Below are positions 26,601-35,180 of a stretch of 64,000 bases of DNA, piece after piece. The notes under the pieces are model-generated. The model was given only the letters and a program-made list of their open reading frames with translations. It was not told the DNA's origin and did no database searches. A program made the translations under genes and the position numbers. The DNA is from Halothiobacillus sp. (lineage in GTDB: Bacteria > Pseudomonadota > Gammaproteobacteria > Halothiobacillales > Halothiobacillaceae), in contig JAGUXT010000038.1 in NCBI GenBank assembly GCA_020061705.1, positions 1 through 64,000 of the forward strand, in the 5' to 3' direction. The stretch's first letter is position 1. Each line of letters starts with the position of its first letter.

Positions 26601-26953
26601 CGCATCATGGCAAAAAGCAGGCCACGCATCAGCTTGACCACGCTTTGCTCGAGCAAGTAGGCACGTGCAGGATCAAGGTCGGCACGACGATAAGCCAAGC
26701 CCATACCCCACACGGCAAGGATGCTGTACACATTGTCGCGCACCCAGGCATCGGTGTAATCGCCATGCGCGCTCACAGCGGTGCTGGCGGGCAAAAGGCC
26801 GGTGACCGGATGCTGACGCGCCAAAATAATGCGCTCGACCTCGTCATCAAGCAGGTGTAAGCGGCGCAACTGCGCGTCTTTTTCACCACGCAGCGGTGCT
26901 TTTTTGCCCCAACCCGCCGTGATGTCGTCGCCCACAGAACTTTCGTCACTCAT
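23648..26953 (-). CDS. Phosphorylase b kinase alpha/beta-like glycoside hydrolase 15 family protein
   Basis: A 1101-residue protein resembling the regulatory alpha/beta subunits of eukaryotic phosphorylase kinase. The N-terminal GH15-like (alpha/alpha)6 domain has near-verbatim family motifs: DAWVRDNVYSILAVWGMGLA, LLEQSVVKLMRGLLFAMMRQ, LHAKYDTKTGSEVVGDDAWG and DFGIWERGHKTNHGI. Long helical C-terminal regions follow (residues about 640-1090). Eukaryotic subunits regulate a kinase; no kinase gene is nearby. The 5-bp gap to glk suggests a glycogen/glucan role. An AGGGG ribosome-binding site supports ATG 26953. Molecular activity in bacteria is not known to me. Confidence 0.85.
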   Translation of the reverse strand: MSDESSVGDDITAGWGKKAPLRGEKDAQLRRLHLLDDEVERIILARQHPVTGLLPASTAVSAHGDYTDAWVRDNVYSILAVWGMGLAYRRADLDPARAYLLEQSVVKLMRGLLFAMMRQSHKVETFKKTQNPLDALHAKYDTKTGSEVVGDDAWGHLQLDATSLYLLMLAQMTASGLRIIFNQDEVDFVQNLVYYIGRAYSTPDFGIWERGHKTNHGIRELNSSSIGMALAALEAMNGFDLYGGEGDEKSTVHVLPDEIARTEITLKTLLPRESNSKEVDAALLSVIGFPAFAVRNMASIEQTQREVVNKLQGAFGCKRFLLDGHQTVLEDATRLHYESHELKQFEHIESEWPLFFTYLLLNNLFLGKTLEANFYRETLNRLTIEQDGMSLLPELYFVPAEKIEAERAQPGSQMRVPNENLPLVWAQSLFILGKLIQENLLHPADIDPLGRRLRLGKRYHRPVQVAVIAESLHVQERLERVGIRAEVLQQVSPVRVAHSRKLIELFSVLGRSFKLGMTGRPARRMRILTTSRVYSLAGQRVTFVPQLLDRDDFYLNLDNVYLTRRLRSELGFVHRYWREPGMPLVTLWITCDMLNAADSEHLFNLLRELSDGECDGYPVRTGRVCQLMQNCAAEHVYTADSFSLEDDCLPRTVIQRSFLPESQSAPQPLSYAEFSALNLDDSSEALFAALASSSNPYTHIEYLVALCARHGGDVPTPFLHPVTRQTLILRDLTQDVFDRAGRMQLWSVLRRAADLLGKVDTQLEVAVMDILVRQKQLAVGRAYSRRAIIHAPLGNLETLAMIRDFCGQDERERILTQELIIYLGHIAKNEYDLIRDILTLRIGHLLQLLIAGLAAERNLTVDAAFDVLLEKPPHRLFARLHALLEHFGDEERSLGRIESLHIASTPSNIVAVQFNQDMDASSTANVIDDWLGWRQGKGAIGRLPERFYPQVWDVLRHCRALVIGDKYNRKNRLDSAQLLSENTAWEKNFALRVDHLLNKILATEYRQLVIEGIGALVAVLQVNPNLRFEDDLVMDVLIGHAVRLAWLDAQPSDAARYGEVRDLAWEAFYRRPPHDVAVFITHALEFLVAEGSSAHLVLIEE

Positions 26954-27045
26954 GCATTCATCCCCTGTTTAATTCTCGGCCAGCCCACTTGGAACAAGCA
27001 GCCAGATCGTCTTAAGTCAGACAGGCCGCACCCAGCCAGCATGTA

Positions 27046-27984
27046 TCAATGCAACCCTTGCGCACTCGAATGTGGCAAAGATGCAAACAGAGCCGCCGCA
27101 TCCACTGCATCAAACACGTAACGGGAGTTACAAAACTCACAATCGACCTCAATCACACCTTGCTCAGCCAGCGTATTGGCGACTTCCTCGCTGCCCAGGC
27201 CGCGTAGCATTTCACCGACCCGGTCCCGTGAGCATGAACACATGAACTTGACGTTCTCAGGGGTGAATACCCGCCGATCTTCCTCATGAAACAGGCGTCG
27301 CAACAAGGTTTCTGCAGGTAAATCCAGCAATTCATCCCGCGTTACAGTGTCCGAAAGCGCCACGATGCGATTCCAGTCTTCATCTTCTGCCGCCGACATA
27401 TGTTCCGGCATTTTTTGCACCAGCAAACCCGCTGCGTGATGCAAATCAGCCTCCAGCCACAAACGCGTCGGCAATTGTTCAGAGCGCTCAAAATAGCCTC
27501 GCAAGGCGTGTGCCAGGCGCTTGCCTTCGAGGGGGACGATGCCTTGATAACGTTCACCGCGTGCGGTTTCGATGGTCATGACCAAGCGCCCACCTTCAAG
27601 CAACTGCAAACCGCGTGCCTCATCGTGTAATGCATCGCCGTGCCAGCGGGCGAGGCCGCGCAATTCGCGTCTGGAGCTAACCTGCATGACCAAAAGGTGG
27701 ACTGCCAAAGGCTTGCCTGGCTCGTTTGTGCGCTCATGCGTCGGCGTATCGCTCATGATCTGCAGGGTTAATTTGCCGTCAATTTTCAAAGTCGCAGCTA
27801 ACAAAACGGCCGCCACCGCCGCCTCACCCAAAAGCTCGGCCACGGCGGGGGGATAATCACTACGCGTCAGCAAGGCCTGCCATGAATGATCAAGCTGCAC
27901 CAGTTCGCCGCGCACAGGGGCTTGACGCTCATCGCCTTCGGTACCCAGAAAGATAAAACGATGCAACAGGTCGCGAACAGCCAT
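27046..27984 (-). CDS. hslO: Redox-regulated chaperone Hsp33
   Basis: A 312-residue holdase chaperone activated by oxidation and unfolding. The zinc switch is complete: MCSCSR (CxC) and DCEFCN (CxxC) near residues 250-285. The N-terminal domain has GELVQLDHSW and GEAAVAAVLLAATLKIDGKLTLQ. It begins one base after the gatB stop, so it belongs to the gatCAB transcript or at least its read-through. The first 20 residues (RDLLHRFIFLG) fit the family start. Confidence 0.95.
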   Translation of the reverse strand: MAVRDLLHRFIFLGTEGDERQAPVRGELVQLDHSWQALLTRSDYPPAVAELLGEAAVAAVLLAATLKIDGKLTLQIMSDTPTHERTNEPGKPLAVHLLVMQVSSRRELRGLARWHGDALHDEARGLQLLEGGRLVMTIETARGERYQGIVPLEGKRLAHALRGYFERSEQLPTRLWLEADLHHAAGLLVQKMPEHMSAAEDEDWNRIVALSDTVTRDELLDLPAETLLRRLFHEEDRRVFTPENVKFMCSCSRDRVGEMLRGLGSEEVANTLAEQGVIEVDCEFCNSRYVFDAVDAAALFASLPHSSAQGLH

Positions 27985-27985
27985 A

Positions 27986-29422
27986 TCAGCTCTCCAAACG
28001 CTGTTTGAGTACAGCGTTTAACTGCGCGGGATTGGCCTTGCCCTTGGCGGCCTTCATCACCTGACCGACCAAAAAACCAAACACCTTGTCCTTGCCTGAA
28101 CGGAATTCGGCTACCTGTTCAGGGAATTGCGCCAGTACGGCATCGACAATGGCTGCAATCGCGCCTTCATCGGTAATTTGTTTCAGGCCTTTTTTCTCAA
28201 TAATTGCATCCGCACCGCCCTCGCCCGCCCACATGGCTTCAAACACTTCCTTGGCCAGCTTGCCGGAAAGCGTGTTGTCGGCAATGCGATTCAACAGGCC
28301 GCCAAGCATGTCGGCATTGACGGGAGATTGCTTGATCTCCAGCCCTGCCTTATTCAATGCTGCCGAAAGATCACCCATGACCCAATTGGCAGCGAGCTTG
28401 GCTTCACACCCTGCAACCTTGAGTGCATTTTCAAAATAATCGGCTAGCTCACGTTCGGCGGTGAGGAAGCTCGCGTCATACGGAGACAAGGCATACTGTT
28501 TGACAAAACGCTGCTTTTTATCGTTTGGAAGCTCAGGTAAACCCGCGTGCACCGTCTCGATATATGCTTCATCCAGTACGACCGGCAAAAGATCAGGGTC
28601 GGGAAAGTAGCGATAGTCATGCGCCTCTTCCTTACTGCGCATCGAGCGCGTTTCATCCCGATCCGGGTCATACAGGCGAGTTTCCTGCACAACCTTGCCG
28701 CCACTTTCCAGCACATCGATTTGGCGTTCAACCTCAAAGTTGATGGCGCGTTCCAGAAAACGGAATGAGTTGACGTTTTTGACTTCGGCGCGGGTACCAA
28801 ACTCGGCTTGACCCTTGGGGCGCACTGACACATTGGCATCCACGCGGAACGAGCCTTCCTGCATATTGCCATCGCACATACCCAAATAGCGTACGAGGCT
28901 ATGTATGGTTTTGGCATAGGCTACGGCCTCTTTGGCCGAACGCATATCCGGCTCGGAGACAATTTCCAATAAGGGCGTGCCTGCACGGTTAAGATCAATT
29001 CCAGTCAAACCGTGAAAGTCTTCGTGCAATGATTTGCCCGCATCCTCTTCCAAGTGCGCGCGGGTAATGCCGACGGTTTGACTTGTGCCATCCTCCTGCT
29101 CAATAAGAATTTCACCACGCGCCACAATTGGTAAATCCATTTGGCTAATTTGGTAGCCCTTGGGAAGATCTGGATAAAAATAGTTTTTTCGCGCAAAAAT
29201 CGAACGGCGATTGACCACTGCATTGATCGCGAGACCAAATGTGACAGCCAAGCGCACCGCCTCGGCGTTCAGAACCGGCAACGCGCCAGGCATACCCAAA
29301 TCAACCACATTGGCCTGCGTATTGGGTTCGGCACCAAACGCGGTGGACGAGCCGGAAAAAATTTTGCTCTTGGTGGCAAGCTGGGCGTGAATCTCAAGCC
29401 CGATAACGGTTTCCCATTGCAT
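27986..29422 (-). CDS. gatB: Asp-tRNA(Asn)/Glu-tRNA(Gln) amidotransferase subunit B
   Basis: A 478-residue tRNA-binding subunit that, with GatA and GatC, converts misacylated Glu-tRNA(Gln) and Asp-tRNA(Asn). Motifs: [13 protein letters not shown] at the start, [30 protein letters not shown] and a YqeY-like C-terminal domain ending LNAVLKQRL. The ATG at 29422 has an AAAGG ribosome-binding site. A 117-bp gap with an inverted repeat separates it from gatA. Confidence 0.97.
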   Translation of the reverse strand: MQWETVIGLEIHAQLATKSKIFSGSSTAFGAEPNTQANVVDLGMPGALPVLNAEAVRLAVTFGLAINAVVNRRSIFARKNYFYPDLPKGYQISQMDLPIVARGEILIEQEDGTSQTVGITRAHLEEDAGKSLHEDFHGLTGIDLNRAGTPLLEIVSEPDMRSAKEAVAYAKTIHSLVRYLGMCDGNMQEGSFRVDANVSVRPKGQAEFGTRAEVKNVNSFRFLERAINFEVERQIDVLESGGKVVQETRLYDPDRDETRSMRSKEEAHDYRYFPDPDLLPVVLDEAYIETVHAGLPELPNDKKQRFVKQYALSPYDASFLTAERELADYFENALKVAGCEAKLAANWVMGDLSAALNKAGLEIKQSPVNADMLGGLLNRIADNTLSGKLAKEVFEAMWAGEGGADAIIEKKGLKQITDEGAIAAIVDAVLAQFPEQVAEFRSGKDKVFGFLVGQVMKAAKGKANPAQLNAVLKQRLES

Positions 29423-29443
29423 GTAATAACCTTTCTAATTTAG

Positions 29444-29515
29444 CCACAGAGGACACAGAGAGCACCGTGAAGAAGTCATTCGGTTCAAGCGCTGTGTTCT
29501 CTGTGATCGCAGTGG
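29444..29515. repeat. Inverted CCACAGAG-type intergenic repeat
   Basis: Two 22-bp arms, 29444-29465 and 29494-29515, are inverted copies with about 17 of 22 positions matching (arms rich in CACAGAG). They fill most of the 117-bp gatA-gatB gap. Similar CCACAGAGGACACAGAG palindromes are dispersed in many proteobacterial genomes (recollection). The hairpin could reduce read-through into gatB or protect the upstream mRNA. Confidence 0.6.
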
Positions 29516-29539
29516 TAAATGTCGCAGTGAATAAATAAT

Positions 29540-31015
29540 TTATTTGAAAGCGTCCGGTATCTGACGATGCCAATCTGTAACTTGCTGAAACCGGTGCGCA
29601 ATATTTAGCAATTTACTTTCAGCAAAAGCGTTACCAATCACTTGCAATCCAACGGGTCGGTTGTGTGCAAACCCGACTGGTATCGAAATCGCAGGCAGCC
29701 CGGCCAAGTTCACTGGCACGGTGTAAATGTCGGATAAATACATCGCCACCGGGTCTTTGAATGATTCACCCAGATTTGGTGCAACGCTCGGTGTAACCGG
29801 CCCCATAATTACGTCTACTTCAGACAGCACGCGCTGAAAGTCGTTGGCAATCAAGCGGCGTACCCGCTGTGCCTTGAGGTAATACGCATCGTAATAGCCA
29901 GACGACAAGGCGTAAGTGCCAATCATGATGCGGCGTTTGACTTCATCACCGAATCCCTCGGCGCGTGAGCGCTCATACAAGTCGGTAAGATCCTTGGGTG
30001 CGTCGCAACGATGTCCGAAACGCACGCCATCAAAGCGCGAAAGATTGGATGAAGCCTCGGCAGGGGCTATGACGTAATAGGCCGGAATGGCCAGCTCGCT
30101 GTTGGGCAAGCTGACTTCACGAACCTCGGCTCCGAGCTTTTGGAATTCGGTAATTGCTTCATCAATTGCCTGCGCTACGCCTGCATCCAAACCCGAGCCA
30201 AAGTATTCACGCGGCAGGCCGATTTTCAACCCTGTTAAGTCGATATTGAGTTGAGCACTATAGTCTTCGCTGGCCTGCTCGCTACTGGTGGAATCACGCG
30301 CATCGAAGCCTGCCATGACATTGAGCAACAGGGCGCAATCTTCGGCCGAACGCGCCATCGGTCCGCCCTGGTCGAGTGAAGAAGCATAGGCAACCATGCC
30401 AAAGCGCGAAACACGTCCGTAAGTCGGCTTAAGTCCGGTAATGCCACAATACGCCGCAGGCTGACGAATCGAGCCACCTGTGTCTGTGCCGGTGGCAATG
30501 GGGGTTAATCCGGCTGCAATCGCCGCCGCCGAGCCGCCTGAAGAACCGCCGGGTACAGCCTGCATATCCCAGGGGTTTTTTGTTGCGCCGTAATAACTGG
30601 ATTCGCTGGTCGAACCCATGGCGAACTCATCCATGTTCAATTTGCCAAGCATGACCGTGCCGGCCTGATGTAGACGCTCAACAACTGTGGCATTGTATGG
30701 CGCAATAAACGTGTCCAGCATGCGCGAACCACATGAGGTTTTCACACCTTTGGTGCAAAAAATATCCTTATGTGCCAGTGGAACACCAGTCATCAGTCCC
30801 GCCTGCCCTGCTGCGATTTGTTCATCAGCCTGTTGTGCTGCTAGCAATGCCAGATCTTCGGTCACGCTGACAAAACAATTCAGCGTGCTGTCGTGGGTGC
30901 GGATGCGCTGGATAAAATGTTGTGCAAGCTCCTGGGCAGAGATTTGCTTGTCATCCAGCATCCCACGCAGCTCGCTGAGGGTTTTGTTGTGGATTGCTGT
31001 ACTCGAGTTACTCAT
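29540..31015 (-). CDS. gatA: Asp-tRNA(Asn)/Glu-tRNA(Gln) amidotransferase subunit A
   Basis: A 491-residue amidase that releases ammonia from glutamine for the GatB active site. The amidase Ser-cisSer-Lys set is visible: HKDIFC (Lys), [17 protein letters not shown] and [17 protein letters not shown] with the catalytic serines. The start at 31015 ([13 protein letters not shown]) lies 12 bp after gatC. It forms the GatCAB complex with the flanking genes and implies that Gln- or Asn-tRNA is made by the indirect route. Confidence 0.97.
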   Translation of the reverse strand: MSNSSTAIHNKTLSELRGMLDDKQISAQELAQHFIQRIRTHDSTLNCFVSVTEDLALLAAQQADEQIAAGQAGLMTGVPLAHKDIFCTKGVKTSCGSRMLDTFIAPYNATVVERLHQAGTVMLGKLNMDEFAMGSTSESSYYGATKNPWDMQAVPGGSSGGSAAAIAAGLTPIATGTDTGGSIRQPAAYCGITGLKPTYGRVSRFGMVAYASSLDQGGPMARSAEDCALLLNVMAGFDARDSTSSEQASEDYSAQLNIDLTGLKIGLPREYFGSGLDAGVAQAIDEAITEFQKLGAEVREVSLPNSELAIPAYYVIAPAEASSNLSRFDGVRFGHRCDAPKDLTDLYERSRAEGFGDEVKRRIMIGTYALSSGYYDAYYLKAQRVRRLIANDFQRVLSEVDVIMGPVTPSVAPNLGESFKDPVAMYLSDIYTVPVNLAGLPAISIPVGFAHNRPVGLQVIGNAFAESKLLNIAHRFQQVTDWHRQIPDAFK

Positions 31016-31027
31016 CTTTCAATCACT

Positions 31028-31315
31028 CTATTCAATAACTTTGGGCACAAGGAACAGGCCGTTTTCGACGGCGGGCGCATGTGCTTGCAGTGTGTCGCGC
31101 TGATTGAACTCAGTCACCACATCGGCGCGCAAACGTTGGCACATGTCTAAAGGATGCGCCATCGGCTCAATGCCGCGCACATCAACTTGATTCATGTGTT
31201 CAACCAGGTTGAGGATTCCGGAAAGGTCCTGGGCATAGCGCTCAACATCGTCGTGATCAACCGACATGCGAGCGAGGTGGGCAATTTTCATCACCTCGTT
31301 AGGTGTAATCGACAT
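31028..31315 (-). CDS. gatC: Asp-tRNA(Asn)/Glu-tRNA(Gln) amidotransferase subunit C
   Basis: A 95-residue linker subunit that wraps GatA and GatB. Motifs: MSITPNEVMKIAHLARM at the start, LSGILNLVEHMNQVDVRGIEPMAHP, and the C-terminal ENGLFLVPKVIE. The start at 31315 is the family start; a frame extending to 31450 overlaps the mreB promoter region. gatC and mreB are divergent, with 163 bp between them for promoters. Confidence 0.95.
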   Translation of the reverse strand: MSITPNEVMKIAHLARMSVDHDDVERYAQDLSGILNLVEHMNQVDVRGIEPMAHPLDMCQRLRADVVTEFNQRDTLQAHAPAVENGLFLVPKVIE

Positions 31316-31343
31316 AAATATTGCGCTCGTTTGTGCATCCTGA

Positions 31344-32516
<1,173 letters not shown>

Positions 32517-32557
32517 CGCGTTTGGCACGCCGCAAACACCGAACCCCAGAGATTTAA

Positions 32558-33496
32558 GTGGCCACCCTTTTTCGTAGTGCACACAGCCGACCGGTGTGGT
32601 TGGCTGTTTTGCTGCTTGCTGCGGTGGGGTTGTATTTGGCCGACGCTCGACTCCACTTGCTCGAAGGGCTGCGCGGTGGCTTGATGACACTGCTTGAACC
32701 GATACAGCGAGTGGCGGCTTTCCCCGGACAGGTTTGGATGGATACACGTGACGCTCTGCGCACACGTGAGGCGCTTGATCTTGAAAATCAGCAGCTTAAA
32801 GCTGAAAAAAAACTACTACAAGCGCAGATGCAAACCTTCTGGTCTGTTGAGCAGGAAAACAAGCGTTTGCGCGCTGCTTTAAATGCCGTGACGCCTCTGG
32901 ATGTGGATGTCATGCTGGCCCAGGTTTTGCGCAGCGCAGCGGCCACCAATAACCCAACAATTTTAATCAACCGTGGCACACGTGATGGCGTGTACGTGGG
33001 GCAAGCGGCCTTATTGGGTACGGGAGTGCTGGGACAGGTAGTCCATGCGGGAACAAACAGTGCTGAAGTTTTACCTCTGACCGACGAGCAGCATGCGATT
33101 CCGGTGAGAGTAGCGCGGTCTGGACAGCGCGGTATTGTAAGAGGCACAGGGGTGTTGAATGAAGTCAGCGTACATCATCTTCCCAAACAGGCCGATGTAG
33201 CAGTGGGTGATGTATTGCTTACTTCAGGGCTGGGTGGCCGCTTTCCAGAGGGTTTCCCTGTCGCCTCGATTACCCATATTTCGTCCGAGCAAAGTGGTGC
33301 TTTTGCCGATATTCGTGCTCGCCCCATGGCTGAGATAAGCGACGTGCGGGATGTGGTATTGGTTTGGATGCGCGAGCCAAATGCTACGCCCACAGAGTTA
33401 CCGCCCCCCCCTGCCTTCAACAAGCTCGCGCCGTTGGAATTGCCCCCACCTGAGCCGAGCGTGAAATCAGAGAAAAACCCCACCCATGCGCAATGA
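32558..33496 (+). CDS. mreC: Cell shape protein MreC
   Basis: A 312-residue bitopic membrane protein that couples MreB to the periplasmic elongasome. One N-terminal helix (VWLAVLLLAAVGLYLADA) is followed by a coiled coil of about residues 65-110 (ALDLENQQLKAEKKLLQAQM) and the beta-rich periplasmic domain with INRGTRDGVYVGQAAL and GQRGIVRGTG. The start codon is GTG. The C-terminal tail is proline-rich (TELPPPPAFNKLAPLELPPP). It overlaps mreD by 11 bp. Confidence 0.95.
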   Translation: MATLFRSAHSRPVWLAVLLLAAVGLYLADARLHLLEGLRGGLMTLLEPIQRVAAFPGQVWMDTRDALRTREALDLENQQLKAEKKLLQAQMQTFWSVEQENKRLRAALNAVTPLDVDVMLAQVLRSAAATNNPTILINRGTRDGVYVGQAALLGTGVLGQVVHAGTNSAEVLPLTDEQHAIPVRVARSGQRGIVRGTGVLNEVSVHHLPKQADVAVGDVLLTSGLGGRFPEGFPVASITHISSEQSGAFADIRARPMAEISDVRDVVLVWMREPNATPTELPPPPAFNKLAPLELPPPEPSVKSEKNPTHAQ

Positions 33497-33968
33497 ATTG
33501 GCTTTGGGTTTGATGGTCGTGCTCAGCCTGCTTTTGACCATGCTGCTAGAGCTGATTCCCCTGCCCCTTGCCCTGAATCTTAATCCGTGGCGCGCACCAT
33601 GGTTGCTGGTAATGGTGATGTTTTGGATATTGTATCTGCCCACAGTAATAGGCATTGGTGTGGCATGGATTACGGGTTTGTTTTTGGATGCAACAAGTGC
33701 CGCTCCGCTGGGGACTCACGCACTTGTATTTACTGTGGCGAGCGCCTTGACCCTTGCTGCTCGGCGTTTGCTTTTGACTTTTTCGGTCATACAGCAGGCC
33801 ATATGGATCGCGGCACTCAGCATAATTCAACACGGCATCCTGCTATTGATTTTGCCTTCGACGGGTTTATCGGGAATGCTTCAGAGCGCATTGTCCGCCG
33901 GGTTGTTTTGGCTTGCGTTGCACTTCGTACTTTTTCCGTGGGTAGGACCACGATTGCGCACTCATTAA
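33486..33968 (+). CDS. mreD: Rod shape-determining protein MreD
   Basis: A 160-residue membrane protein with five or six helices. Family features are LIPLPLALNLNPWRAPWLLVMVMFW split over two helices, and WITGLFLDATSAAPLGTHAL. It works with MreC, RodA and PBP2 in lateral wall growth. Its TAA stop falls inside the TTAA that flanks the MITE-like element beginning at 33969, so the insertion lies exactly at the end of the gene. Confidence 0.94.
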   Translation: MRNELALGLMVVLSLLLTMLLELIPLPLALNLNPWRAPWLLVMVMFWILYLPTVIGIGVAWITGLFLDATSAAPLGTHALVFTVASALTLAARRLLLTFSVIQQAIWIAALSIIQHGILLLILPSTGLSGMLQSALSAGLFWLALHFVLFPWVGPRLRTH

Positions 33969-34128
33969 CCCGGATGTTTCATAAATTCGCGCGATGATCG
34001 AGCAGGATATTGTTCGTACGAGGGATTTTCCGAAGGAGTGCCGTATCGGGTTATACGGTGGATTGGGGAAAATCCCTTGTACGGACAAGAGACTAGCGAG
34101 GGCGGGTGTAATTTATGAAACATCCGGG
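33969..34128. mobile_element. 160-bp MITE-like element with TTAA flanks
   Basis: Perfect 19-bp terminal inverted repeats, CCCGGATGTTTCATAAATT at 33969-33987 and its complement at 34110-34128, are each flanked by TTAA (33965-33968 and 34129-34132), consistent with a 4-bp target duplication. Inside are nested palindromes, including GTACGAGGGATTTTCC against its near complement and CCGTAT/ATACGG around the centre. No coding capacity is seen. It lies at the mreD stop and before the convergent dgkA, where its folded RNA could also act as a terminator. Transposase family not assigned. Confidence 0.8.
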
Positions 34129-34141
34129 TTAAGAAACAGTT

Positions 34142-34501
34142 CTAATCCAGCAACAACAAAAGCCAAATAACCGTGGTCATGAGCAAGGTCAGCATGACTG
34201 CTGCCGAACCCATATCTTTAGCACGCCCCGAGAGCTTATGTTGCTCGCCGCCAAAGCGATCAACGGTGTTTTCAATCCCCGTATTGAGCAGCTCGACAAT
34301 CAAAATCATGAACAAACTGCCCAATAGTACGGCACGCTCAAGATTGTTATCGCCTAGCCAAAAAGCCACGGGAGCCAGCACGATAGCCAGCCACATTTCC
34401 TGGCGAAAAGCAGCCTCCTTGCGATAACACGTTGTCAAACCTTGCCATGAGTATTTAGCCGCCAAGATGATGCGGCGGACTCCAGTATTTTCAGAGGCCA
34501 T
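34142..34501 (-). CDS. dgkA: Diacylglycerol kinase
   Basis: A 119-residue integral membrane kinase with three helices that phosphorylates diacylglycerol and recycles it into phospholipid synthesis. Catalytic motifs include RKEAAFRQE and VELLNTGIENTVDRFGGEQH with the conserved Glu and Asn, plus AKDMGSAAV. Length and topology match E. coli DgkA. It lies 8 bp downstream of gcvH on the same strand. Confidence 0.95.
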   Translation of the reverse strand: MASENTGVRRIILAAKYSWQGLTTCYRKEAAFRQEMWLAIVLAPVAFWLGDNNLERAVLLGSLFMILIVELLNTGIENTVDRFGGEQHKLSGRAKDMGSAAVMLTLLMTTVIWLLLLLD

Positions 34502-34509
34502 TGGGTGAT

Positions 34510-34890
34510 TTACTCGCTCGCAAAATCCTTGTAAGCATCGGCATCCATGAGCGTGTCCAGTTCTTCGCTGACTCGCACACGCACCAACCAGCCTTCACCA
34601 AATGCATCTTCATTCACGCGCTCGGGCTGATCGATGAGATCTTCATTGGTGGCTTCGATGATCATGGAAACCGGGGCAAGTACATCCCAAGCAGACTTCA
34701 CGGACTCCAATGTGGCAATCGTATCGCCTTCGTCAATTTGCGCACCCACCTCTGGAAACTGAATAAACACCAAGTCACCGAGTAATGACTGACCATACTC
34801 GGTCACACCTAGCGTGACCAAACCATCGTCATCTTGACGCAACCATGCGTGGCTGTCGGTGAACATAAGGTTTTCAGGTAATCCGCTCAT
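34510..34890 (-). CDS. gcvH: Glycine cleavage system H protein
   Basis: A 126-residue lipoyl carrier that shuttles the aminomethyl group between the P, T and L proteins. The lipoylation site is in TLESVKSAWDV; other family motifs are LGVTEYGQSLLGDLVFIQFPEVG and NEDAFGEGWLVRV. The start is placed at ATG 34890, 9 nt after GGAG; a TTG six codons upstream overlaps that ribosome-binding site. No gcvT or gcvP is nearby, so it either serves distant partners or donates lipoyl groups. Confidence 0.92.
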   Translation of the reverse strand: MSGLPENLMFTDSHAWLRQDDDGLVTLGVTEYGQSLLGDLVFIQFPEVGAQIDEGDTIATLESVKSAWDVLAPVSMIIEATNEDLIDQPERVNEDAFGEGWLVRVRVSEELDTLMDADAYKDFASE

Positions 34891-35104
34891 CAGTGCATTC
34901 TCCGTCAAATGGGGTTGTGTAACGCATCATGCCATACAAACAAGGCTTCTATATGACAAAAATTGCGCCAACTCTGAACGGGTTTATATAGCCTGAATGC
35001 TGTTTAACCATGGTGGGTTACAACGATTGATAGTGAGTTATTTCACATGGCAACTGTGTCAAATAACGCAACATTACAAGTCCCCTACCTTTTCCATAAG
35101 AAAA

Positions 35105-35152
35105 TTGAATGGAACTAAGTATTTTATTTATCATAAAATGCGAATCATAAAT
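35105..35152 (+). promoter_or_regulatory. Candidate promoter and Fur-like box of the TonB receptor
   Basis: The 290-bp gap between gcvH and the receptor gene is AT-rich. A -35-like TTGAAT (35105-35110) is 18 bp from a -10-like TATCAT (35129-35134). Just downstream, AATGCGAATCATAAAT (35137-35152) matches 12 of 16 positions of the Fur-box half AATGATAATCATTATC. Metal control is plausible but the regulator is unproven. An AAGGAG ribosome-binding site (35169-35174) precedes the gene. Confidence 0.4.
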
Positions 35153-35180
35153 AATTCATCATTTTGTAAGGAGACATTCT

